Assembly (NCBI GenBank): GCA_900549625.1
Contig: URPE01000025.1
Span: 1-15,920, forward strand
Reading direction: 5' to 3'
Length of the DNA: 15,920 nucleotides
From: an uncultured Mycoplasmatota bacterium
GTDB lineage: Bacteria > Bacillota_I > Bacilli_A > RF39 > UBA660
Position 1 is the stretch's first letter, and each line of letters starts with the position of its first letter. The notes beneath the pieces were generated by a model. It saw only the letters and a program-made list of their open reading frames with translations. It did not search any database and was not told the DNA's origin. Positions 1-6,313 of this stretch are shown here, piece after piece. The translations under genes were made by a program, and so were the position numbers.

Positions 1-1010
1 GTGTCACTTTAAAAAGCAATGGTAGTAGTATATATACTATTACTAGAGGTAGTGGTCTTACAACAGGTAGTATTTTAAATATTTCCAATTCGAATAATGT
101 GATATTTCAAAATATAAGTATTGATGGCAAGAATATAAGTTCATCTAAACCTTTAATCTACGTTTCAGGTTCAAAGTTAACATTAAATGGTAATGGAACA
201 TATTCTAATAGCGTGCTAACTAACTTAGAAGGCTCAGTAATCACTGCTTATTCAAGTTCTAATATAAGCATTAACAGTGGAACAATTACTAATAATAAGT
301 CAGCAGGAGGTAGTGCTATATTTGTAAGTGGCGCAACTTTGAATTTTAACGGAGGAACTATATCCAATAATACGAATACAAACTATGGAAGTAAAAGCGG
401 TGGAGCTGGCGGTATTAGTGCCTGGGAATCTACTGTAAACGTTAAAGGAGGAACAATTTCTAATAACAAAGGATGTTGGGGCGGTGGACTTTTAGTTAAT
501 GGCCGTACTAATAAATCTGTTTTGACAATGTCAGGTGGTACTATAAAAAATAATTATGCATCATTAGCAGGAGCTGGTATACTGTTACAAAATGATGGTA
601 CATCAACTACAACCGCTACTATAACAGGTGGTACCATAATAGGTAATAGTTGTTATGAAAAAGGTGGAGGAATATATTTAGAAAAAGCTACAGCAACAAT
701 TCAAAATGTAATTGTTGAGGATAATTTTACTGATCAGTGGGGTGGTGGAATTGCAGTCTGGTATGGTAGTGTTTTATATTTGAAATCTGGAGCAAAGGTA
801 CAATCAAATATAGCTGATTTAAATGCTGGTGGAATAGACGTAAGTCAAGGAGCCAGTAAATTATATATGCAAGGAGGTAGCGTTACAAATAATACATGTA
901 GTAAGTCAGACGGTATTGGTGGAGTAAGTATAAACACGAGTGGTGGAGCAACATATTCGTATTCATCAGGTACTATAAGTGGTAATACGCCTATTAATTC
1001 CAATGTATAG
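1..1010 (+). CDS. Beta-helix surface protein with GGTI repeats, C-terminal part (5' truncated by window edge)
   Basis: The reading frame is open from base 3 and ends with TAG at 1008-1010, so the gene starts outside the window and an internal ATG at 99 is not the real start. About nine degenerate turns recur, each built on a core like GGTISNN/SGTITNN/GGSVTNN spaced 25-45 residues apart, with Gly-rich linkers such as GGAGGI, WGGGLL, GGGIYL and WGGGIAV. This pattern is typical of right-handed parallel beta-helix proteins (pectate-lyase-like or polymorphic-membrane-protein-like adhesins) secreted by gut Firmicutes. The protein ends in SGTISGN plus a short tail, with no LPXTG-type motif, membrane segment or charged tail, so the wall anchor is either N-terminal or absent. 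Function is inferred as adhesion or glycan binding; no catalytic residues can be named. The family call is fairly safe, the role is not. Confidence 0.8.
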   Translation, partial: VTLKSNGSSIYTITRGSGLTTGSILNISNSNNVIFQNISIDGKNISSSKPLIYVSGSKLTLNGNGTYSNSVLTNLEGSVITAYSSSNISINSGTITNNKSAGGSAIFVSGATLNFNGGTISNNTNTNYGSKSGGAGGISAWESTVNVKGGTISNNKGCWGGGLLVNGRTNKSVLTMSGGTIKNNYASLAGAGILLQNDGTSTTTATITGGTIIGNSCYEKGGGIYLEKATATIQNVIVEDNFTDQWGGGIAVWYGSVLYLKSGAKVQSNIADLNAGGIDVSQGASKLYMQGGSVTNNTCSKSDGIGGVSINTSGGATYSYSSGTISGNTPINSNV

Positions 1011-1131
1011 TTATTAAGACTTTATTAATAAGAATTATCTTTTTAAATAATTTTCAAATCACTTTCGACATTGTTCGAAAGTATGTGCTTTTACCTGACA
1101 AACCTTCCTAAAATATCCTACTCATTTGTAG

Positions 1132-1156
1132 AAAAAGAGGCTTTATAATAAGCCTC
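1132..1156 (-). terminator. Possible hairpin terminator, minus strand
   Basis: A 7-bp stem GAGGCTT/AAGCCTC with a 6-nt loop at 1137-1156. Read on the minus strand it is followed by a short T-run (AAAAA at 1132-1136 on the plus strand). On the plus strand no T-run follows. It could be a backup terminator for minus-strand transcription. Confidence 0.35.
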
Positions 1157-1240
1157 GAATCTTTAGTTGTTAAGTGTCCTCTAGAATGGGGTATAGTTAT
1201 GAGTAAAAAAGATTTTTTAATCTTACTAGTTTTTTATTAG

Positions 1241-1270
1241 TTGGCTTATTATATGCAGTAATAATATAAT
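1241..1270 (+). promoter_or_regulatory. Candidate sigma-A promoter for a small RNA
   Basis: TTGGCT at 1241-1246 and TATAAT at 1265-1270, 18 bp apart. The predicted start near 1277 leads into two hairpins and a plus-strand T-run, but no ORF. In such AT-rich DNA the -10 match alone would be weak evidence; the spacing and downstream architecture raise it somewhat. Confidence 0.35.
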
Positions 1271-1292
1271 AGTCACCTTACCTTATTTAAAA

Positions 1293-1325
1293 TAAAAAAA
1301 ACGTCTAAACAATGTGTTTAGACGT
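1293..1325 (-). terminator. Strong intrinsic terminator, minus strand
   Basis: A perfect 11-bp stem (ACGTCTAAACA with TGTTTAGACGT) and a 3-nt loop at 1301-1325. It is flanked by an A-run at 1294-1300, which reads as a T-tract downstream of the hairpin on the minus strand. It lies about 150 bp beyond the RNase J stop and would act as a second terminator for that gene. Confidence 0.6.
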
Positions 1326-1338
1326 CACCAAGAAAATC

Positions 1339-1378
1339 GAGGACGTCTAGCTCATCAAAACTAGAGGTTCTCTTTTTT
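1339..1378 (+). terminator. Intrinsic terminator, plus strand
   Basis: Stem 1339-1350 with 1361-1372: GAGGAC/GTTCTC (one G-T wobble), one G-G mismatch, then TCTAG/CTAGA. The loop is 10 nt and the stem is followed by TTTTTT at 1373-1378. No plus-strand gene lies just upstream, which supports either a small RNA ending here or late termination of the beta-helix gene transcript. Confidence 0.6.
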
Positions 1379-1463
1379 ATTATATGAAATTGCTTTCATT
1401 ACATACATATTAACATAAAAAATATTTGTATTCAATTAAAATTTATAATGATTTATCATTCAA

Positions 1464-1489
1464 ATAAAAAAACAAGCATTATGCTTGTC
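1464..1489 (-). terminator. RNase J terminator with the stop codon in its loop
   Basis: On the minus strand ACAAGCA-TAA-TGCTTGT forms a 7-bp stem whose 3-nt loop is the TAA stop codon (1479-1481) of the RNase J gene. It is followed by a run of seven T. The terminator is thus fused to the end of the coding sequence. Confidence 0.75.
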
Positions 1490-3152
1490 TAACCTCCATT
1501 ATGACAGGTAATATCATTGGGTGTCTACCTGTTAAAGCACTTATATATGGAGATAACTCTAAAATAATTTGTCCTTTTAAATTAGTATAACTATAATTTC
1601 CCTTACTCATACAATCTCTTACTATTTGAGTTACTTTGCGTTCAATTTTATCAATTAAATCAGCATTTTCGTTTACCATAACAAATCCTCTTGTTGTAAC
1701 ATTTGGTTTAATTAATAATTCTTTTTTTAATGGGTTAATATTTACTATAGCCATTAAAATACCATCATGACTCATTATCTTTCTTTCTTTAATAACGGAG
1801 CCACCAATGCCCCCAATTCTTGAGCCGTCAACATAAACATCTCCTGCTTCAACAGGCTCATCTCTTACAACCCCTGTATTAGTAAGTGTTATTACATCAC
1901 CATTTTTACAAACAAATATATTTTCACTCGGTATGCCACAATCGGTAGCAAGACTTTTATGACTCATAAGCATTCTATATTCACCATGCATTGGCATAAA
2001 ATACTCAGGTTTAACAAGTCTAAGCATTAATTTTAATTCTTCTTGTTTAGCATGCCCACTTGTATGAATATCACTAAATTCCTCATTCGTAAATACTTTA
2101 ACACCTTTTAAATAAAGTTTATTAATTACTTTATTAATACTAGCCGCATTACCAGGTATTGGTTTACTTGAAAATACTACTAAATCATCATTTAAAAGTG
2201 ATATTTGTTTATGAACCCCATTGGCTATCCTTGATAAGGCAGCGAGTGGCTCTCCTTGACTACCAGTACATAAAATACAAACTTCATTTCTTTTTAATGT
2301 TTTTGCTTTATTAGCGTCTATAAAAATACTTCTATCTTTTAACAATCCGTTTTCAAATGCTATTTCAATACTTGTTTCCATACTACGTCCAAACGTTACA
2401 ATTTGTCTATTATTCTTTCTACAAGTTTCAACTATATGCTTAATACGATAAATATTAGAAGCAAATGTAGCAATTATAACCCTACCATAATGTCTAGAAA
2501 TAATATCATTAAGTGTTTCATCAACACAAGACTCTGATTTTGAAAATCCCTCAGACAAAGCATTTGTACTATCTGAAAGTAATAATTTAACGCCTTTTTC
2601 ACCAACTCTTGCAATTTTATGTAAATCAGCCATTGGTCCTATTGGTGTCAAGTCAAATTTAAAGTCACCTGTTTCAAAAATAACACCTTGTGGCGTATCA
2701 ATTACAACAGCGAAACTATCCGGTATGGAATGAGTTGTATTGATAAACTCCACTTTAAAATGCTTAAAATTTAAAATACTTTCTTTTGTAAAACTTTCGA
2801 TATTTTGATAATCCAAATGATTATCCACTAATTTGTTTTTTATTAAACTTGCTGCAATTCGTGGTGCATAAATAACAGGAATACTAACATTTTGCAGTAA
2901 GAAACTAATTCCCCCAATATGATCTTCATGACCATGGGTAATAATTAAAGCTTTAATTTTCTTTTCATTTTCCTTTAAAAAATTCACATCTTGAATAACG
3001 TAATCAACGCCCATCAAGTCACTTTCGGGAAACATAACACCCGCATCTATGATTAAAATCTCATCATCGTGAGCAACAACATACATGTTTTTTCCAACTT
3101 CACCAAGTCCACCTAAAGCAACAATGGACGTAGTGTCTTTATTAAATTTCAT
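1479..3152 (-). CDS. rnj: Ribonuclease J
   Basis: This is a 557-residue protein, the usual length for RNase J, the metallo-beta-lactamase/beta-CASP nuclease with 5'-3' exo- and endonuclease activity in mRNA decay and rRNA maturation. The N-terminal GGLGEVGKNM leads into the metal-binding HGHEDH motif at residues 73-78 (motif 2 of the fold). Later come FETGDFKFD, CTGSQGEP in the beta-CASP part, and HTSGHA followed by MPMHGEYRML, which are typical of RNase J. The frame can be extended to a TTG at 3165-3167, but that codon lies directly before the ribosome binding site AAAGGAG (3158-3164), which sits 5 nt before the ATG at 3150-3152; the ATG is therefore the start. It is transcribed from its own promoter divergent from the pilin-SRP operon. 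Whether it is the J1 or J2 paralogue cannot be told here. Confidence 0.95.
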   Translation of the reverse strand: MKFNKDTTSIVALGGLGEVGKNMYVVAHDDEILIIDAGVMFPESDLMGVDYVIQDVNFLKENEKKIKALIITHGHEDHIGGISFLLQNVSIPVIYAPRIAASLIKNKLVDNHLDYQNIESFTKESILNFKHFKVEFINTTHSIPDSFAVVIDTPQGVIFETGDFKFDLTPIGPMADLHKIARVGEKGVKLLLSDSTNALSEGFSKSESCVDETLNDIISRHYGRVIIATFASNIYRIKHIVETCRKNNRQIVTFGRSMETSIEIAFENGLLKDRSIFIDANKAKTLKRNEVCILCTGSQGEPLAALSRIANGVHKQISLLNDDLVVFSSKPIPGNAASINKVINKLYLKGVKVFTNEEFSDIHTSGHAKQEELKLMLRLVKPEYFMPMHGEYRMLMSHKSLATDCGIPSENIFVCKNGDVITLTNTGVVRDEPVEAGDVYVDGSRIGGIGGSVIKERKIMSHDGILMAIVNINPLKKELLIKPNVTTRGFVMVNENADLIDKIERKVTQIVRDCMSKGNYSYTNLKGQIILELSPYISALTGRHPMILPVIMEVRQA

Positions 3153-3199
3153 AATTTCTCCTTTCAAATTCTAAAAATAGTTGTTGTTTCGCTTTTAAA

Positions 3200-3228
3200 A
3201 TTATATCAAGATAAATTGTAATTGTAAA
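3200..3228 (-). promoter_or_regulatory. Sigma-A promoter of the RNase J gene
   Basis: On the minus strand TTTACA (3223-3228) and TATAAT (3200-3205) are separated by 17 bp. The start point would be near 3193, giving a leader of about 40 nt. It overlaps, back to back, the promoter for the plus-strand operon. Confidence 0.7.
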
Positions 3229-3244
3229 GTTTTAATGTTATACT
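3215..3244 (+). promoter_or_regulatory. Sigma-A promoter of the pilin-ftsY-ylxM-ffh operon
   Basis: TTGTAA at 3215-3220 and TATACT at 3239-3244, 18 bp apart. The predicted start near 3251 lies downstream of the ATG at 3235, so that ATG cannot start translation of this transcript; the next in-frame ATG at 3271 is the sensible start. Confidence 0.6.
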
Positions 3245-3270
3245 TATGGGGATATAGATGGGATGGTACT

Positions 3271-3663
3271 ATGAAAAAAGGATTTACTTTAGTAGAACTT
3301 TTAGCAGTTATAACAATTCTTGGCATTTTAGCGACCGTGTCTAGTGTTGCTGTATTTAGAGTTATTGAAACTCAAAAACAAGCCTTGTTAGAAAATCAAA
3401 TTAAATCGCTTGAAGATACAGCAGTAAGTTATGTAATAGCCAAAAAAATGTATCTAGGTACTTGTGAAAGTGTTGAACAAGCAACTTCTAGTTGTTACGT
3501 AGAAATATCTGTTAATGACCTAGTAAATTCTGGTTATTTTGAAAATAAAAACAACTTATGTTCTTTAAATGGAACTGTTAGGGTTTATAAAGTTATTGTT
3601 GGTAAAAATAACAAAAGTACTACTCTCGTTGGTAAATCAAGTGACAATGCTTGTCATTATTAG
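3271..3663 (+). CDS. Type IV prepilin-like protein (N-methylation motif)
   Basis: This 130-residue protein begins MKKGFTLVELLAVI: a short basic leader, a Gly before the predicted prepilin-peptidase cut, Phe at +1, Glu at +5, and a hydrophobic helix to about residue 27. That is the class III signal of type IV pilins and pseudopilins (ComGC/PilE/GspG type). The rest is a small domain with four cysteines, including C-x9-C around residues 63-73, which could form disulfides in a pilin-like D-region. The in-frame ATG at 3235 lies inside the promoter and is rejected. Eleven bases separate the stop (TAG) from the ftsY start, so it probably shares the SRP operon transcript. No peptidase, ATPase or other pilin gene is present in the window. 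The pilin-like class is clear; the process (competence, adhesion, secretion) is unknown. Confidence 0.85.
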   Translation: MKKGFTLVELLAVITILGILATVSSVAVFRVIETQKQALLENQIKSLEDTAVSYVIAKKMYLGTCESVEQATSSCYVEISVNDLVNSGYFENKNNLCSLNGTVRVYKVIVGKNNKSTTLVGKSSDNACHY

Positions 3664-3674
3664 GAGGAAAGCAC

Positions 3675-4655
3675 ATGGGATTGTTTGATAAATTAAAAAA
3701 TATTGTAATTAAAAAAAGCGTAGAAGAAAAAGAGTCACTAGAAACATATGATAAAGGCTTAGAAAAAACTCGAGATGAATTTGTTTCTAAATTAAGCTTG
3801 TTAGGTGTTAAATATACTAAAGTAAATGATTCATATTTTGATGAATTAGAAGAAATTCTTATTATGGCTGACATTGGTGTTAATACAGTCTATAAGTTTT
3901 TAAAACGTTTAAAAGAACGTGTTAAAAAAGAAAATATTGTTGATACTAAATATTTAAATGAGGTTATAGTAGATGAACTATTTATAATTTATGTAAATAA
4001 TGAATCTATCTCGGCCAAAATAAATGAATCCGTATCAGGCCCAACTGTAATTTTGATGGTTGGGGTTAATGGCGTTGGCAAAACTACTACTATTGCCAAA
4101 CTTGCTTATAAATATCAAAATATAGGTAAAAAAGTTATGATGATCGGGGCTGATACATTCCGAGCAGGGGCTGTAGAGCAACTACAATTATGGAGTGAAA
4201 AGCTAGGCTGTGCTTTTTATGGTAAAAGTAACACTGACCCAAGTGGTGTAATATTTGATGGCCTTACCAAAGCAAAAGAAGAAAATGTTGATTATGTTTT
4301 TATTGATACAGCGGGAAGACTTCAAAATAAAGAAAATTTAATGCGTGAACTAGAAAAAATGAATAAAGTAATAGGCCGTATTATTCCTGGGGCTCCTCAT
4401 GAAACACTTTTAGTTATTGACGCAACTACGGGTCAAAATGGTATCCTACAGGCTGAAGCATTTAAAAGCATTACTAATATTACTGGTATTGTTTTAACTA
4501 AACTTGATGGCACGGCTAAAGGCGGTATAGTCCTTGCAATTAAAGAAAGTGTTGGGATACCAGTAAAATTTATAGGTCTTGGCGAGAAAATGACCGACTT
4601 AAAAACATTTGATATTGAATCATATATATATGGCTTATTTAAGGATATGATATAA
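3675..4655 (+). CDS. ftsY: Signal recognition particle receptor FtsY
   Basis: This is a 326-residue SRP GTPase that docks Ffh-ribosome complexes at the membrane. Visible features are an N-terminal helical bundle (about 1-110), the P-loop GVNGVGKTTT at 130-139, DTFRAGAVEQL, the G3 motif DTAGR at 211-215 and the G4 motif TKLDG at 275-279. The acidic A domain of E. coli FtsY is absent, as usual in Gram-positive bacteria. A TTG at 3651 would extend the frame, but the AGGAGG at 3662-3667 fixes the ATG at 3675. The stop codon overlaps the ylxM start by one base (TAATG), indicating translational coupling. The B. subtilis neighbours rnc and smc are missing upstream, replaced by the prepilin-like gene. 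Confidence 0.97.
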   Translation: MGLFDKLKNIVIKKSVEEKESLETYDKGLEKTRDEFVSKLSLLGVKYTKVNDSYFDELEEILIMADIGVNTVYKFLKRLKERVKKENIVDTKYLNEVIVDELFIIYVNNESISAKINESVSGPTVILMVGVNGVGKTTTIAKLAYKYQNIGKKVMMIGADTFRAGAVEQLQLWSEKLGCAFYGKSNTDPSGVIFDGLTKAKEENVDYVFIDTAGRLQNKENLMRELEKMNKVIGRIIPGAPHETLLVIDATTGQNGILQAEAFKSITNITGIVLTKLDGTAKGGIVLAIKESVGIPVKFIGLGEKMTDLKTFDIESYIYGLFKDMI

Positions 4656-4948
4656 TGGATAAATTTTTATATTACAATAACTTATTTTCTCTTTATCAAA
4701 AATTGTTGACACCTAAAGAAAGACTTATTTTTTCTCTATATTATGAAGAAAATTTATCAATGGGTGAGATAGCAGATATAAAAGGTATTTCAAGAAGTGC
4801 AGTTGGTAAAACTATTAAAATAGTTACCGCAAAACTTGATAATTATGAAGAAAATTTAGGTATATACAAACAAAGAGAAGAAATAATTAAGATAAAAGAT
4901 AGTACAAAAGATGATAATACTAGGGTATTACTAGAAAAACTATTATAG
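4655..4948 (+). CDS. ylxM: YlxM-family SRP-associated helix-turn-helix protein
   Basis: A 97-residue protein between ftsY and ffh, the conserved place of ylxM (UPF0122). The segment LTPKERLIFSLYYEENLSMG followed by EIADIKGISRSAVGKTI resembles sigma factor region 4 and reads as a helix-turn-helix at about residues 20-60. Members of the family act as accessory components of the SRP pathway in streptococci rather than as proven transcription factors. It overlaps ftsY by one base and is followed by ffh after 13 bases. The C-terminal third is Lys/Glu-rich and probably helical. The call rests on sequence type plus operon position. Confidence 0.9.
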   Translation: MDKFLYYNNLFSLYQKLLTPKERLIFSLYYEENLSMGEIADIKGISRSAVGKTIKIVTAKLDNYEENLGIYKQREEIIKIKDSTKDDNTRVLLEKLL

Positions 4949-4961
4949 GAAGGAAATTATT

Positions 4962-6269
4962 ATGTTTGAATATTTAGGAGATAGATTAAGTACAGCGATG
5001 AAAAATATTCGCGGTATGGGTAAAATAACTGAAGAAAATATCAGTGATGCAATGCGAGAAATTAGAATGGCTTTACTAGAAGCTGACGTAAACTATGAGG
5101 TAGTAAAAGAATTTACTAATAACGTTAAAGAGCGTGCCCTTGGCTTAGATGTGCAAAAGAGTTTAAAACCAGATGAGTTATTTATTAAACTTGTCAAAGA
5201 TGAATTAGTAGAACTTTTAGGTGGTGATACATCACCCTTAGAAACTAAGTATAATCCGACTATTTTAATGCTTGTTGGTTTACAAGGCTCTGGTAAAACG
5301 ACCTCGGCTGGCAAACTTGCTAATTACTTACGAAAAAAAGAATCACGTCATCCCCTTTTAGTAGCGTGTGATATTTATCGCCCAGCTGCTATAGAACAAT
5401 TAAAAACAGTTGGTAAAAGTTTAAATATTCCTGTTTTTGAAGAGGGGAAAAAGGACGTTCTTACTATTATTAAAGATGCTTTAGAATATGCCAAAGAAAA
5501 TAAATTTGATTATATTATAATCGATACGGCCGGAAGACTTCATATTGATGAAGAGTTAATGACGGAATTAAAACAAATAGAATCTACTTATAAGCCACAT
5601 GAAACATTACTAGTAATAGATGCGATGATGGGGCAAGATGCTATTAACGTTATTAGTGGCTTTAACAATGCCTTACATTTAACTGGTGCTATTCTAACTA
5701 AAATGGATGGTAATACTAAAGGTGGTGTAGCCTTATCTATTCGTCACCTAACAGGAGTACCTATTAAATTTGTTGGTGATTCAGAACGTCTTGATGGCTT
5801 AAGTCCTTTTCATCCTAATCGTATGGCAGAACGTATCTTAGATATGGGTGACATCATGGGAATTGCCGAAAAAGTAGAAGATATCATTAGTGAAGAAGAA
5901 GCACTTGATCAAGCTAAAAAAATGCGTAGTGGCAAATATGATTTAGAAGACTTTTTAACTAATCTAAAACAAATTAAAAAAATGGGACCACTTGAAAACA
6001 TCATTAAATTATTACCAGGTATGCGTAAAATGGGTTTAAATAATGTTAATATTGATCAAAAACAAATGGCTCATGTTGAGGCAATAATTCTTTCCATGAC
6101 ACCATATGAAAGAAGACACCCAGAAGTACTAAAAGCATCTAGAAAAAAAAGAATTGCTTCTGGTTCAGGAAGAAGCGTTGAAGAAGTAAATACTTTATTA
6201 AAACAATTTGAAGAAATGAAACGCATGATGAAAATGATGCAAAATGGTAATTTAAAATTGCCTTTTTAG
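4962..6269 (+). CDS. ffh: Signal recognition particle protein Ffh (SRP54)
   Basis: A 435-residue SRP GTPase that binds signal sequences and SRP RNA. It has the N-domain helices (1-90), the P-loop GLQGSGKTT at 106-114, DIYRPAAIEQL, DTAGRLHID, TKMDGNTKGG, and a Met-rich M domain from about residue 300 with the RNA-binding segment SGSGRSVEEVN and a closing run of Met/Lys. Length and order match the family. AGGAAGG lies 8 nt before the ATG. It is the last gene of the operon; no terminator is visible before the next gene, whose own promoter overlaps its 3' end. Confidence 0.97.
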   Translation: MFEYLGDRLSTAMKNIRGMGKITEENISDAMREIRMALLEADVNYEVVKEFTNNVKERALGLDVQKSLKPDELFIKLVKDELVELLGGDTSPLETKYNPTILMLVGLQGSGKTTSAGKLANYLRKKESRHPLLVACDIYRPAAIEQLKTVGKSLNIPVFEEGKKDVLTIIKDALEYAKENKFDYIIIDTAGRLHIDEELMTELKQIESTYKPHETLLVIDAMMGQDAINVISGFNNALHLTGAILTKMDGNTKGGVALSIRHLTGVPIKFVGDSERLDGLSPFHPNRMAERILDMGDIMGIAEKVEDIISEEEALDQAKKMRSGKYDLEDFLTNLKQIKKMGPLENIIKLLPGMRKMGLNNVNIDQKQMAHVEAIILSMTPYERRHPEVLKASRKKRIASGSGRSVEEVNTLLKQFEEMKRMMKMMQNGNLKLPF

Positions 6270-6285
6270 AAAAAAGTGCTATAAT
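6258..6285 (+). promoter_or_regulatory. Promoter for the cysteine-repeat surface protein
   Basis: TTGCCT (6258-6263, inside the last codons of ffh) and TATAAT (6280-6285), 16 bp apart. It is followed by an AGGAGG ribosome binding site at 6299-6304, 9 nt before the ATG at 6314. Confidence 0.55.
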
Positions 6286-6313
6286 AAAAAAAGTTATAGG
6301 AGGTTTTGTTTAT

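Larger units (their letters stand above)
1277..1378 (+). ncRNA. Candidate ~100-nt small RNA with two hairpins
   Basis: This is a hypothetical transcript between the promoter at 1241-1270 and the T-run at 1373-1378. It contains a perfect 11-bp stem with an ATG triloop (1301-1325) and a second, terminator-like stem (1339-1350 with 1361-1372). The heptamer ACGTCTA occurs in the left arm of the first hairpin and again in the second, so alternative pairings between the two are possible. I do not recognise it as SRP RNA, 6S RNA, tmRNA, RNase P RNA or a known riboswitch. Expression is inferred only from sequence. Confidence 0.3.
1011..1478. other. Gene-free stretch with several hairpins
   Basis: I see no convincing gene in these 468 bases. 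Inverted repeats lie at 1011-1031 (AT-only 7-bp stem just after the stop of the upstream gene), 1062-1081 (stem CTTTCGA/TCGAAAG), 1137-1156 (GAGGCTT/AAGCCTC), 1301-1325 (11-bp perfect stem) and 1339-1372. The last two have T-runs on opposite strands and are listed separately. A 13-codon ORF at 1199 is probably a broken micro-ORF. The density of unrelated hairpins could mark an old mobile-element scar, but I recognise no transposase fragment or terminal repeat. Confidence 0.6.

Noticed and set aside
1199..1270. Micro-ORF starting MSKKDFLILLVFY, which with one extra T would read on as FLLVGLLYAVII, like a tiny membrane peptide
   Set aside because: Stops after 13 codons, has only a weak GGGG before the ATG, and the fit depends on a change in a T-run; too short to claim as a gene.
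1011..1478. tRNA, SRP RNA or other standard RNA gene in the gap
   Set aside because: No cloverleaf, no SRP RNA apical motif and no known riboswitch core could be found by reading both strands.
3153..3167. TTG start giving a five-residue longer RNase J
   Set aside because: The extension would translate the ribosome binding site itself (AAAGGAG at 3158-3164); the ATG at 3152 is correctly spaced from it.
3235..3270. Earlier ATG for the prepilin-like gene
   Set aside because: It lies on the predicted -10 box and would put 12 residues ahead of a normal class III leader peptide, MKKG-FTLVE.
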